A stretch of DNA of 20,670 bases from an uncultured Parabacteroides sp. (GCA_934718155.1 CAKUZF010000045.1:1-20670); one strand, 5' to 3'; counted from the first letter of the stretch, positions 6,479 to 14,665 are shown. Notes: a model not told the origin generated them from the letters alone. Numbers and translations are program-made.

Positions 6479-7432
6479 ATGGATTTCATCTTATTAATAG
6501 GCGGCTTGGCACTTATCCTGATAGGTGCCAACGCCCTGACCGATGGGGCCGCTTCAGTGGCTCATCGGTTTCATATCTCCCCCTTAGTAATCGGACTGAC
6601 CATTGTGGCTTTCGGCACCTCCGCCCCCGAATTGACCGTCAGCATCGTCTCTGCGCTGAAAGGCAGTGCGGGCATGGCCATCGGCAACGTGGTGGGCAGC
6701 AACGTGTTCAACAGTCTGATGATTGTAGGCTGCACGGCGGCCATCGTCCCCATACAAGTTTCGAAAGGCACGCTCAGCAAAGAGATTCCTTTGTGCGTCT
6801 TGGCCGCTATAGCCCTGTTTGTCGCTGCCAGCGACATCCTGATCGATAAGGGCGCAGCCAATGTGACCAGCCGAAGCGAAGGCCTGCTGCTGCTCGGCTT
6901 CTTCGCCATCTTCTTGGGCTATACCTTTGCCATCGCACACAACGGCAGCGGAAACGAAAGCGAAACGGGAATCAAGCAACTGCCTACATGGCGAGCCGCC
7001 CTCTATATACTAGGAGGTCTGGCCGGATTGATCTGGGGCGGACAGCTGTTCGTAGACGGAGCGACGGGCATCGCACGCAGCTTAGGCGTGAGTGAGTCGG
7101 TGATTGGTTTGACTTTAGTGGCAGGAGGCACATCGCTGCCAGAACTGGCCACTTCGGTTGTGGCCGCTATGAAGAAAAACGCCGAGATGGCGATCGGAAA
7201 CGTGATCGGGTCGAACCTGTTCAATGTTTTCTTTGTGTTGGGATGCAGCGCCAGCATCACGCCGCTGCCCGTACAGGGAATCTCGACGCTCGACTTAGGG
7301 ATGCACATCGCCGCTGGCGCACTGCTCTTCCTTTTTGGTCTCTTCTTTAAGAAACGCACCATCACTCGCCTGGAAGGCGCGGTGCTGATCGGTTGCTATA
7401 TAGCCTATACCACCTACCTGATCATGCAGTAG
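6479..7432 (+). CDS. Calcium/sodium antiporter (CaCA superfamily, YrbG-like)
   Basis: Inner-membrane cation exchanger of 317 residues (E. coli YrbG is 325) with about ten hydrophobic segments in two inverted halves. Both alpha repeats are intact: GTSAPE at 46-51 followed by AIGNVVGSNVFN, and GGTSLPE at 216-222 followed by AIGNVIGSNLFN. The acidic residues E51 and E222 are the cation-binding glutamates of the family. It probably exports Ca2+ in exchange for Na+ (or H+/K+ in some homologues); the ion pair cannot be settled from sequence. The start is 3 bases after the DUF3127 stop. Its stop codon lies inside the stem of the operon terminator. Confidence 0.93.
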   Translation: MDFILLIGGLALILIGANALTDGAASVAHRFHISPLVIGLTIVAFGTSAPELTVSIVSALKGSAGMAIGNVVGSNVFNSLMIVGCTAAIVPIQVSKGTLSKEIPLCVLAAIALFVAASDILIDKGAANVTSRSEGLLLLGFFAIFLGYTFAIAHNGSGNESETGIKQLPTWRAALYILGGLAGLIWGGQLFVDGATGIARSLGVSESVIGLTLVAGGTSLPELATSVVAAMKKNAEMAIGNVIGSNLFNVFFVLGCSASITPLPVQGISTLDLGMHIAAGALLFLFGLFFKKRTITRLEGAVLIGCYIAYTTYLIMQ

Positions 7433-7456
7433 GTGGTATAGCTGCTTTCTTTTTTT
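7406..7456 (+). terminator. Rho-independent terminator overlapping the antiporter stop
   Basis: A perfect 12-bp stem, TATACCACCTAC (7406-7417) and GTAGGTGGTATA (7429-7440), with an 11-base loop is followed by a T-rich tract (7446-7456). The stop codon TAG (7430-7432) is part of the descending arm. The stem is symmetric, so it may also act on the convergent minus-strand transcript ending at 7455, but a T tract is present only in the plus direction. Confidence 0.88.
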
Positions 7457-9380
7457 AGGCACTGGCGACATCCAGCGCCTCATACTTCGAGTGTTGGCTC
7501 TTGAACTCGGGCACCACCTCCTTCATCTTGCGAACAATCTCCATATCGTCGGCAGTCTGACTGAGCGCATAGAGCTGATCCTCGTTCTGGCGCGCCTCCT
7601 CGTAATCATACTCGCGCACCGCCGCAATCTTGATCTTCGGGTGGAAGGTAGGCTTCGTCACCTCGGCATCGTTCAGCATCTCCTCGTAGAGCTTCTCGCC
7701 ATCGCGCAGACCCGTGTAGACAATCTTCACATGCTTAGCGCCACTGAGCAGGATCATGCGCTTCGCCAAATCGGCAATACGCACGGGTTTGCCCATATCG
7801 AACACGAAGATCTCGCCGCCATGCCCCATTGTTCCAGCCTCTAAGACCAGCTTGCAGGCCTCGGGGATCAGCATGAAATAGCGGATGATGTCGGGATGCG
7901 TCACCGTAACGGGGCCTCCCTGCTTGATCTGCTCCCTGAAGAGAGGGATTACGGAGCCATTCGAGCCTAACACGTTGCCAAAGCGGGTGGTAACGAACTG
8001 CGTAACACCTTTCATCTTACCCTCCTTAATGGCCTTATCGAGGCTCTGCACATAAATCTCGCAGATACGCTTCGAGCAACCCATCACGTTGGTTGGGTTG
8101 ACCGCCTTATCGGTTGAGATCATCACAAACTTACGCACGCCATACTTCACGGCCAAGTCGGCCACGACACGTGTGCCATACACGTTGTTGCGAATTGCCT
8201 CGCCGGGATTGTCTTCCATCATCGGCACATGCTTATAAGCCGCCGCATGAAACACGTAGTTCGGCTCATACTGCTTAAACAGCTCCTCCATCCGAACCGG
8301 GTTGCAAATGGTCGTCACAATGGTGTGCGCCTCGATATCGGGATGATTCTTTTTCAGATAAAGCCGCAAGTCGTGCATCGGCGTCTCTGCCTGGTCGATC
8401 AAGATCAAGGAAGCCGGATTGAAAGTGGCCACCTGACGAACGATCTCGCTACCGATACTGCCCGCGGCACCCGTAATGAGGATGCGATTGCCCGAGAGCT
8501 GGTCGGCAACAGACAGCATATCCACCTTTATCTCCTGACGCGGCAGGAGGTCTTCGATCTCCACCTCTTTCAGCTGCGACAAGCTCAGGTCGGACTTACC
8601 ATCCCACTCCACCGCCGAAGGCATCATATAGATACGAATGCCCGCCTCGGTCAGCTGGTTGATCAGTTCGTCTTTCTTGCGAAACACGTCGCTCTGCATC
8701 GGCGAAACGAAAAGCATCTCCGCATTGCGCACATGCATCACCTCCACCAGCTTATCGTCGTCGGGATAGACACGCACGCCCATCAACATACGGCCCTGCA
8801 TTTCGGGCTCATGGCTGACAAAACCCTGCAGCCGATAATTGGAGGACTCGCTATTGCGCATCGACTTGGCCAAGCCGATGCCGCCTCCACGCGCCCCGTA
8901 GATAAAGACCCGCTTCGCCGCAAACGAATGCGAACTCATGTCGAAGATGTATTTCACCACGACACGCACGCTCCACATCCATAGCGTGGCCAAAAAGAAA
9001 GTAAAGATCAAGTCGCGATTGCTGACCGGCATCAGATACTGGTCGTCGAGCGTCGTAGCATAACGGAAAAGCAAGATCAGTCCCGTGCTCAGCAGCATCG
9101 CCAAGGCAATCCGTTGCAGATCGACAAACGAGGAGTAACGAATCACGCCCGAATAGGTGCGAAACACACGCAGACCGATCAAGTAGAAAAAGCCATAGGC
9201 GGCAAAGGTTTCCAACAAGAGGCCTACATTGGTGAGAGCGTTCATGGTTCCCTCGTTCAACACATACACGAATAGACCCGACAGGAAAATGATCGACATG
9301 TCGATCAGCAAGATGCCCCAATAAGGCAAAGCCTTCTTGGAGAAATACCACGTTGAGAATTTAGACAGGAGATTTGGCAT
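7455..9380 (-). CDS. Membrane-anchored nucleotide-sugar 4,6-dehydratase (WbpM/PglF/CapD-like)
   Basis: Polysaccharide-biosynthesis protein of 641 residues. The N-terminal region (about 1-160) carries four hydrophobic membrane segments. Then comes a CoA-binding-like Rossmann region (about 165-290, starting RVFIYGARGGGIGLAK), and a C-terminal extended-SDR domain with the NAD(P) motif GAAGSIG at 304-310. The SDR Tyr-xxx-Lys motif is replaced by Met-xxx-Lys (M433, K437 in NVMGCSKR), the substitution known in WbpM-type UDP-GlcNAc 4,6-dehydratases. The likely reaction is formation of a UDP-4-keto-6-deoxy sugar for capsule, O-antigen or glycoprotein glycans; the exact substrate is inferred. ATG at 9380. 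It lies 63 bases downstream of the sugar dehydrogenase gene and is likely co-transcribed with it. Confidence 0.92.
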   Translation of the reverse strand: MPNLLSKFSTWYFSKKALPYWGILLIDMSIIFLSGLFVYVLNEGTMNALTNVGLLLETFAAYGFFYLIGLRVFRTYSGVIRYSSFVDLQRIALAMLLSTGLILLFRYATTLDDQYLMPVSNRDLIFTFFLATLWMWSVRVVVKYIFDMSSHSFAAKRVFIYGARGGGIGLAKSMRNSESSNYRLQGFVSHEPEMQGRMLMGVRVYPDDDKLVEVMHVRNAEMLFVSPMQSDVFRKKDELINQLTEAGIRIYMMPSAVEWDGKSDLSLSQLKEVEIEDLLPRQEIKVDMLSVADQLSGNRILITGAAGSIGSEIVRQVATFNPASLILIDQAETPMHDLRLYLKKNHPDIEAHTIVTTICNPVRMEELFKQYEPNYVFHAAAYKHVPMMEDNPGEAIRNNVYGTRVVADLAVKYGVRKFVMISTDKAVNPTNVMGCSKRICEIYVQSLDKAIKEGKMKGVTQFVTTRFGNVLGSNGSVIPLFREQIKQGGPVTVTHPDIIRYFMLIPEACKLVLEAGTMGHGGEIFVFDMGKPVRIADLAKRMILLSGAKHVKIVYTGLRDGEKLYEEMLNDAEVTKPTFHPKIKIAAVREYDYEEARQNEDQLYALSQTADDMEIVRKMKEVVPEFKSQHSKYEALDVASA

Positions 9381-9443
9381 GATGGTTTAAGTTTTTAGTC
9401 ATACATTTATTCATCTGTTTTTACAATCTGCTTCTAATCCCAA

Positions 9444-10769
9444 CTAATCGCGGCGGAAGATATCGCGCGTATAAACCTTATCTTGCACATCATCCAGGCA
9501 CGTGTCGTAGCGGTTGGCAATGATGGCTTGACTGGCCGCCTTGAAGGCCGCTAAGTCATTCATCACGCGGCTGCCGAAGAAGGTGCTTCCATCCTCGAGG
9601 GTCGGTTCGTAGATGACCACCGTGGCACCTTTGGCCTTGATGCGCTTCATGATGCCCTGGATGGCGCTTTGCCGGAAGTTGTCGCTGTTGCTCTTCATCG
9701 TCAGGCGATAGATGCCAATCACGCAATCTTTCTCTTGCGCCTGGTCGAAGTGGTTTTGCGCGCTATAGTTGTAATAGCCCGCCTTATGCAGCACTTGGTC
9801 GGCGATGAAGTCTTTGCGTGTGCGGTTGCTCTCCACGATGGCCGACATCATGTTCTGCGGCACATCCTGGTAGTTGGCGAGGAGCTGCTTCGTGTCTTTC
9901 GGCAGGCAATAGCCGCCATAGCCAAACGAAGGGTTGTTGTAGTGCGTGCCGATACGTGGGTCGAGCCCCACGCCCTGTATGATGGCCTGCGCATCCAAGC
10001 CCTTCACCTCGGCATAGGTGTCTAACTCGTTGAAGTAGCTGACGCGCAACGCCAAGTAGGTGTTGGCAAACAGCTTCACCGCCTCGGCCTCCTTCATGCC
10101 CATGAAGAGCACGGGGATATCCGTCCGGATAGCTCCCTCTTGCAGCAGCTGCGCAAAGGTATGAGCCGCCTCCTCCAAGAAAGGCAGGTCGGCAATCGCA
10201 CGTATCGCCTCGTCCTCGGCCTGGAAGGCTTCGTTGGCGAGGATCTTCGGACAGCCCACGATGATGCGGCTGGGATAGAGATTGTCGTAGAGGGCCTTGC
10301 TCTCGCGCAAGAACTCGGGCGAGAAGAGCAGGTTGAAGCGCTTCACTCCCTTCTGCGCATAGCGCAAGTAGAGGCTACGGCAATAGCCCACCGGGATGGT
10401 ACTCTTTATGATCATGACCGCCTCGGGATTGACCCGCAACACCAGATCGATCACATCCTCAATGTGATGCGTATCGAAAAAGTTCTTCACAGGGTCGTAG
10501 TTCGTTGGCGCCGCAATCACCACGAAGTCAGCATCCTTATAAGCAGACTCCGCATCCAGCGTAGCAGTCAGGTTCAACGGTTTCTCCGCCAAATACTGCT
10601 CAATATAATCGTCTTGAATGGGCGAGATTCGCTTGTTGATCTTATCCACCTTCTCGGGCAGCACATCCACCGCTACCACCTCATGATGTTGAGCCAACAA
10701 TGTGGCAATACTCATGCCCACGTAGCCTGTTCCGGCCACGGCTATCTTTAAACACCTAAACGTTCGCAT
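9444..10769 (-). CDS. UDP-glucose/GDP-mannose dehydrogenase family protein (UDP-glucose 6-dehydrogenase-like)
   Basis: Cytosolic NAD-dependent four-electron oxidation of a nucleotide sugar to the uronic acid, feeding surface polysaccharide synthesis. The 441-residue product has the N-terminal Rossmann motif GTGYVG at 13-18, the central signature FSPEFLRESKALYDNLYPSR (substrate specificity region), the family lysine region EAVKLFANTYLALRVSYFNE, and the catalytic cysteine C288 in GYGGYCLPKDTKQL. UDP-glucose is the most likely substrate from overall similarity to Ugd, but UDP-GlcNAc/ManNAc dehydrogenases are not excluded. ATG at 10769 was chosen; a 3-codon longer version would start with TTG within a few bases of the expected transcription start. 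The preceding promoter has a perfect -7 box. Confidence 0.9.
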   Translation of the reverse strand: MRTFRCLKIAVAGTGYVGMSIATLLAQHHEVVAVDVLPEKVDKINKRISPIQDDYIEQYLAEKPLNLTATLDAESAYKDADFVVIAAPTNYDPVKNFFDTHHIEDVIDLVLRVNPEAVMIIKSTIPVGYCRSLYLRYAQKGVKRFNLLFSPEFLRESKALYDNLYPSRIIVGCPKILANEAFQAEDEAIRAIADLPFLEEAAHTFAQLLQEGAIRTDIPVLFMGMKEAEAVKLFANTYLALRVSYFNELDTYAEVKGLDAQAIIQGVGLDPRIGTHYNNPSFGYGGYCLPKDTKQLLANYQDVPQNMMSAIVESNRTRKDFIADQVLHKAGYYNYSAQNHFDQAQEKDCVIGIYRLTMKSNSDNFRQSAIQGIMKRIKAKGATVVIYEPTLEDGSTFFGSRVMNDLAAFKAASQAIIANRYDTCLDDVQDKVYTRDIFRRD

Positions 10770-10792
10770 AATATCCAAATTTGATCCGCTGG

Positions 10793-10826
10793 CAAAGATA
10801 AGTAAAATAAATGTTAAGGAGGCAAA
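10793..10826 (-). promoter_or_regulatory. Probable promoter for the sugar dehydrogenase/dehydratase pair
   Basis: The minus strand reads TATCTTTG at 10800-10793, a perfect TAnnTTTG box 23 bases before the ATG at 10769. A TTTG at 10826-10823 could be the -33 element, but the spacer of 22 is slightly long. Confidence 0.6.
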
Positions 10827-10861
10827 TTATAGGTGTTAAAATTCAACTCCTTACGAATTTC

Positions 10862-10869
10862 GGGGGGGG
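10862..10869. repeat. G8 homopolymer tract
   Basis: Eight consecutive G on the plus strand, 4 bases downstream of the nudC stop (minus strand). It is non-coding in this sequence. The 95-base gap around it otherwise holds the promoter at 10793-10826. Confidence 0.7.
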
Positions 10870-10873
10870 CAAT

Positions 10874-11662
10874 TCACGCCAACCACGCATCGATCAACTT
10901 GCGAGCCAAGCTGAGCTTGCGGGGAATCTCGGGCAGATTGTCCTTGGTGAAGAAGGCTCCCGTGCTCAACTCATCGTCTTGCAACTTCAGTTCGCCTCCC
11001 GCATAATCGGCCGTGAAACCGATCATCACGCCACTGGGATAGGGCCACGGCTGGCTGGCGAAGTAGGTCAGGTTGCGGATGGAGAGGCCCGTCTCTTCGC
11101 GCACCTCGCGGCAGACGCACTCCTCCAAGGTCTCTCCCACCTCCAAGAAGCCAGCCACCAACCCATGGAAATTGCCCCGGAAGTTGCGGGCATGCACCAA
11201 CAACACCGCGTCGCCCTTCCGAATCAAGACGATGATAGCGGGCGAGATGGGCGGATAGAGCTCATTGCCACACTGCGGGCAGCGCTTGCAGATGGGCGAG
11301 GTCTGCTCGGTCGGTGTGCCACAAACCGGACAAAAGCGGCTGTGCGCATCCCAATAGAGCAGTTGCGAGGCCTTGCCCGCCTCGTCGTAGCTGGCTTGCG
11401 GCAGGTAATCCCACGAGGCGCGCAACCCCATCCATTGGTAACCGGGAAGCTCGACCGCCTCCGTCAGGCTGGCGGCTTGCGCCAAGCCCTCGCCTTGATA
11501 ATCGACCGTGAAGCGGCGGTCGGCGGGAAGGGGGGGCTCTACGCCACAAGGAACGGCCAACCCTTCGGCCGTCTGGCGCAGAAGGAGCTGACCCTGATGA
11601 AACAGATACCACCGATAAGCGCACGGCTCCTTCGGCGAATCTTCTTCGATTTGCTTTTTCAT
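10874..11662 (-). CDS. nudC: NAD(+) diphosphatase / NADH pyrophosphatase
   Basis: Nudix hydrolase that splits NAD(H) to NMN(H) and AMP; E. coli NudC also removes NAD caps from RNA 5' ends. The 262-residue product has an N-terminal domain (about 1-105), a zinc ribbon with C111-x2-C114 and C128-x2-C131, then the Nudix domain. The Nudix box (171-193) fits Gx5Ex7REUxEExGU, from GFLEVGETLEEC to REVREETGL. The NudC-specific SQPWPYPSG follows, matching the diagnostic SQPWPFPxS. All elements are intact, so the enzyme should be active. A run of seven C in the coding strand (7 G at 11530-11536 on plus) encodes the EPPLP segment. It is transcribed divergently from the S9 peptidase gene. Confidence 0.93.
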   Translation of the reverse strand: MKKQIEEDSPKEPCAYRWYLFHQGQLLLRQTAEGLAVPCGVEPPLPADRRFTVDYQGEGLAQAASLTEAVELPGYQWMGLRASWDYLPQASYDEAGKASQLLYWDAHSRFCPVCGTPTEQTSPICKRCPQCGNELYPPISPAIIVLIRKGDAVLLVHARNFRGNFHGLVAGFLEVGETLEECVCREVREETGLSIRNLTYFASQPWPYPSGVMIGFTADYAGGELKLQDDELSTGAFFTKDNLPEIPRKLSLARKLIDAWLA

Positions 11663-11682
11663 TTGTGTGTTGCTTTCAATTG

Positions 11683-11713
11683 TTGTGCAAAGATAGAAAT
11701 ATTGCTACTTTTG
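11683..11713 (+). promoter_or_regulatory. Bacteroidota-type promoter for the S9 peptidase gene
   Basis: TTG at 11683-11685, a 20-base spacer, then TACTTTTG at 11706-11713, fitting TTTG/TAnnTTTG, 32 bases before the ATG at 11746. The minus-strand -7 box of nudC lies within its spacer. Confidence 0.75.
11688..11695 (-). promoter_or_regulatory. -7 box of the nudC promoter
   Basis: The minus strand reads TATCTTTG at 11695-11688, a perfect TAnnTTTG, 25 bases before the nudC ATG. No clear -33 TTG is visible at the expected distance. Confidence 0.6.
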
Positions 11714-11745
11714 CGCAGATGTTTAAGTGAATTAATAAACATGAT

Positions 11746-14445
11746 ATGAAACAAGTAAAGTATGCTTTGATGGCCGCCTGCTTAGGAAGCACCCTGACAG
11801 GTCTGGCTCAGAACAACGATCGGGCAATGACGATCGACGATTTGGCGACATGGGAACGCATCACACAGCAGGCCATCTCCGACGATGGACGCTGGGTGGC
11901 CTGCCGCATGGAGCCGTGGGAGGGCAACGCCTCCGTATGGCTGTATGCCGCTAAGGGAGGCGAGGTAGCCCGCTTCAAGCCGGCCACCGATTTCAAGTTC
12001 TCCTCTTCCTCGCATTTCTTGGTTGTCAAGGAGGTGCCTGCCGTAGCGACAGTCGATTCGCTGAAACTGCGCAAGACGAAGGCCGACCAGATGCCGATGG
12101 ACAGGCTGGTAATTCGTTCGATGGAGGGAAAAAGCGAGACCATCGACTCGCTGCGCAACTACAAGCTGGCAGCCTCGGCCGACTGGATCGCCTATCAGCG
12201 CGGCCGTAAGGATTCCACACTCTACGTGCGCAACCTGGAAGGCACGAAGCAGCTGACCTTCCCGACCGTAACGGCCTATCAGTTCGCCGAGAAGAGCGGC
12301 ATGCTGACCTTCACCAGCGCCGACGCCACACAGGCCGGCCTCTTCACCGTCGATCCCGAGCAGGGAGAGGCGAAGCAGATCAAGGCAGGCAAGGGCGAAT
12401 ATCGCCAAGTGGCTTTCGACGAGCAAGGCGATCGCCTGGCATTCTTGTATTGCGCCGAGAAGGATTCGGCCTATAAAGCACTGACGCTTTACCTCTCGGA
12501 GCAGCAGGCTCCCGCCAAGGTGGTGGCTGCCCGTGGCAACAAGGCCTTCCCCGCCGATTGGGTGATCAGCGAGTTTGGCGAATTGCAATTCTCAAAGTCG
12601 GGCGCACGCCTCTACTTCGGCACCTCGCCCGAGCCTCGCCAGAAAGACACGACACAGCTGGCTGAGAACCGCCCGAACGTGCAGGTGTGGAGCTGGAACG
12701 AGCCGGTGCAATACACCGTGCAGGAATACAACAAAGCGAAAGACCTGAAGAAGAACTACCGGGCCGTATATAATATAGGTAAGGGAACCCTGGTGCAGCT
12801 GGCCGACAAGGAGCTGCCCAACATTCAGCTGGCCGTTGAAGGCGATGGCGACCTGGCCCTGCTTTCAACCACTACCCCCTACTCGCTCTCCTCGATGTGG
12901 GAAGGCCGCACACGCAGCGACTACTACACCGTGAATGTGGAGACCGGCGCACGCACAAGTTTCGCCACCGCCGACTACGGACGCTACCGCATCTCGCCGG
13001 CCGGCAAGTATGCCTACTGGTATGGCGAGACCGACAGCTGTTGGTACACTCGCTCCCTGGCCGAGGGCACGCTTTATAAGCTGACCACGCCGCAGACATT
13101 CGTCGCTTGGGACATCTTGAACGATGTGCCCGACTATCCGAGCGCCTATGGCGCAGCGGGCTGGACCGCCGACGACAAGGAGCTGCTGATCTACGACCAA
13201 TACGACATCTGGCGCTTCGACCCGAAGGGCGCGGCCGCTCCAGTCTGCCTGACGAAAGACGGACGCAACGCGAAACGCTCCTACCACGTTGTTCAACTGG
13301 ATAAGGAGGCACGCACCATCGACCTCGCCAAGCCGCAACTCCTGGTCGCGCTCGACGAGACAACGAAGGGCTACGCCTACTACGAGGCACGCCTCGACGG
13401 CAAATCGGCCCCGAAGAAGCTGATCGGCGGCGACTACATGTTGCGCACGATCATGAAGGCGAAGAACACCAACGACGTGATCTACACCATCGAGAACTAC
13501 GCGCAGTATCCCGACCTGCATCACTCTACCACCGCCTTCAAGCAGTCGGTGAAGCTGACGGATGGCATCGCACAGCAGGATCGCTTCACCTGGGGAACCG
13601 CCGAGCTGGTGAAGTTCACCTCGCTGGACGGACGCGAGGTTTCGGGCGTGATCTACAAGCCTGCCAACTTCGATCCGAACAAGAAGTATCCGCTGATCGT
13701 AAACTTCTATGAGAAGAACTCCGAGACGTTGAACAACTACCGCATGCCGGAGGCGCACCGTTCGACCATCGACTACCACTATTATAACAGCAATGGCTAC
13801 GTGGTATTCAATCCCGACATCCACTATCGCGACGGTTATCCCGGCGAGAGCTGCTACAACTGCGTGATGCCGGGCGTAGAGTATATGATCAACACGGGCT
13901 ACATCGACGCCAAGAAGATCGGAGCCTGCGGCCATAGCTGGGGAGGCTACCAGACCGCCTACTTGGCTACCCGCACCAACCTCTTCGCCGCTTTCGAGAG
14001 CGGTGCGCCGGTCGTGAACATGTTTAGCGCTTACGGCGGTATTCGCTGGGGATCGGGGTTGGCCCGCGCCTTCCAGTATGAGCACACGCAGAGCCGACAG
14101 GCAGGTACGCCGTGGAGCAACCCGATGCGTTACTTCACCAACTCCGCCCTCTTCACGATGGACAAGGTGCAGACACCGATCCTGATCATGCACAACGATG
14201 CCGATGGCCATGTGCCCTGGTATCAAGGCATTGAGTTCTTCGTGGCGATGAAACGCCTGGGCAAGACCTGCTGGATGCTCAACTACACGGGCGAGCCCCA
14301 CTGGCCGACAAAGATGCCGAACAAGAAAGACTTCCAGATTCGCATGGCACAATTCTTCAACCACTATCTGAAGGGTGAGCCGATGCCGAAATGGATGTCG
14401 GAAGGCGTTCCCGCCGTTGATCAACCCTATGAGTTGGGCTACTAA
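11746..14445 (+). CDS. Secreted S9 family (prolyl oligopeptidase/DPP-IV-like) peptidase
   Basis: Exported serine peptidase of 899 residues. A signal peptide (about 1-22, MKQVKYALMAACLG then TGLAQ) directs it to the periplasm or cell surface. Residues about 35-620 form a predicted beta-propeller of repeated strands, and about 635-880 an alpha/beta-hydrolase domain. The catalytic triad is recognisable: S731 in GHSWGG, D820 in HNDADGHVPW, H852 in GEPHWPTK. The family cleaves short peptides, often after Pro or Ala; asaccharolytic Bacteroidales use such enzymes in peptide catabolism. Specificity cannot be read from sequence, and the Glu pair of true DPP-IV is not evident. It is a single-gene unit with its own promoter, ending near the 22-bp repeat array. 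The long antisense ORF inside it is a codon-bias shadow. Confidence 0.92.
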   Translation: MKQVKYALMAACLGSTLTGLAQNNDRAMTIDDLATWERITQQAISDDGRWVACRMEPWEGNASVWLYAAKGGEVARFKPATDFKFSSSSHFLVVKEVPAVATVDSLKLRKTKADQMPMDRLVIRSMEGKSETIDSLRNYKLAASADWIAYQRGRKDSTLYVRNLEGTKQLTFPTVTAYQFAEKSGMLTFTSADATQAGLFTVDPEQGEAKQIKAGKGEYRQVAFDEQGDRLAFLYCAEKDSAYKALTLYLSEQQAPAKVVAARGNKAFPADWVISEFGELQFSKSGARLYFGTSPEPRQKDTTQLAENRPNVQVWSWNEPVQYTVQEYNKAKDLKKNYRAVYNIGKGTLVQLADKELPNIQLAVEGDGDLALLSTTTPYSLSSMWEGRTRSDYYTVNVETGARTSFATADYGRYRISPAGKYAYWYGETDSCWYTRSLAEGTLYKLTTPQTFVAWDILNDVPDYPSAYGAAGWTADDKELLIYDQYDIWRFDPKGAAAPVCLTKDGRNAKRSYHVVQLDKEARTIDLAKPQLLVALDETTKGYAYYEARLDGKSAPKKLIGGDYMLRTIMKAKNTNDVIYTIENYAQYPDLHHSTTAFKQSVKLTDGIAQQDRFTWGTAELVKFTSLDGREVSGVIYKPANFDPNKKYPLIVNFYEKNSETLNNYRMPEAHRSTIDYHYYNSNGYVVFNPDIHYRDGYPGESCYNCVMPGVEYMINTGYIDAKKIGACGHSWGGYQTAYLATRTNLFAAFESGAPVVNMFSAYGGIRWGSGLARAFQYEHTQSRQAGTPWSNPMRYFTNSALFTMDKVQTPILIMHNDADGHVPWYQGIEFFVAMKRLGKTCWMLNYTGEPHWPTKMPNKKDFQIRMAQFFNHYLKGEPMPKWMSEGVPAVDQPYELGY

Positions 14446-14463
14446 TTAGTAGCGAAACAAAGC

Positions 14464-14493
14464 ACGGCCGTGGACATAAAAATCCACGGCCGT
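14464..14493 (+). terminator. 11-bp hairpin after the S9 peptidase, probable transcript end
   Basis: ACGGCCGTGGA (14464-14474) and TCCACGGCCGT (14483-14493) pair perfectly around an 8-base A-rich loop, 18 bases after the peptidase stop. No T tract follows, so classic intrinsic termination is uncertain. The arms are formed by the first two units of the repeat array. Confidence 0.5.
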
Positions 14494-14640
14494 TCGCATG
14501 AAAAACCACGGCGATTGTTTTAAATTTTCACGGGCAACAAAATAAAAAACGACGGGCAACGGATACATATAACGACGGGCAACGAAATAAAAAACGACGG
14601 GCAACAAAATTTACGCCGACGGGCAACGAAATTTAAGCCC
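14464..14640. repeat. Eight-unit tandem array with 22-23 bp period
   Basis: Units start at 14464, 14486, 14508, 14530, 14552, 14575, 14597 and 14619, spaced 22 bp except one of 23. Each begins ACGG plus a GC-rich core and ends AT-rich. The last five share ACGGGCAAC exactly; the first two share ACGGCCG; the third (ACGGCGA) is intermediate. It fills almost the whole gap between the convergent S9 peptidase and TolC genes. There are no spacers of unrelated sequence and no cas genes, so it is not CRISPR. It could be an extragenic repeat, a phased DNA-bend or protein-binding array, or a bidirectional transcription barrier. Confidence 0.8.
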
Positions 14641-14644
14641 GATA

Positions 14645-14664
14645 CCGTTGTTCTGTATCAACGG
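14645..14664 (-). terminator. Weak hairpin terminator after TolC gene
   Basis: CCGTTG (14664-14659 on the minus strand) pairs with CAACGG (14650-14645) around an 8-base loop, starting one base after the TolC stop. A T/A-rich stretch (TTAAATTT) follows about 9 bases later. A plausible end of the efflux operon transcript, but weaker than the other terminators here. Confidence 0.45.
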
Positions 14665-14665
14665 G

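Noticed and set aside
10770..10778. TTG start extending the sugar dehydrogenase by three codons
   Set aside because: It would begin within a few bases of the predicted transcription start; the ATG at 10769 gives a normal N-terminus before the Rossmann motif.
12865..14424. 519-codon minus-strand ORF inside the S9 peptidase gene
   Set aside because: It lies fully antisense to the catalytic peptidase gene with intact triad motifs; its composition is a codon-bias shadow and it has no recognisable domain.
14464..14640. CRISPR array
   Set aside because: Units are contiguous 22-bp repeats without unique 30-40 bp spacers, and no cas gene is present.
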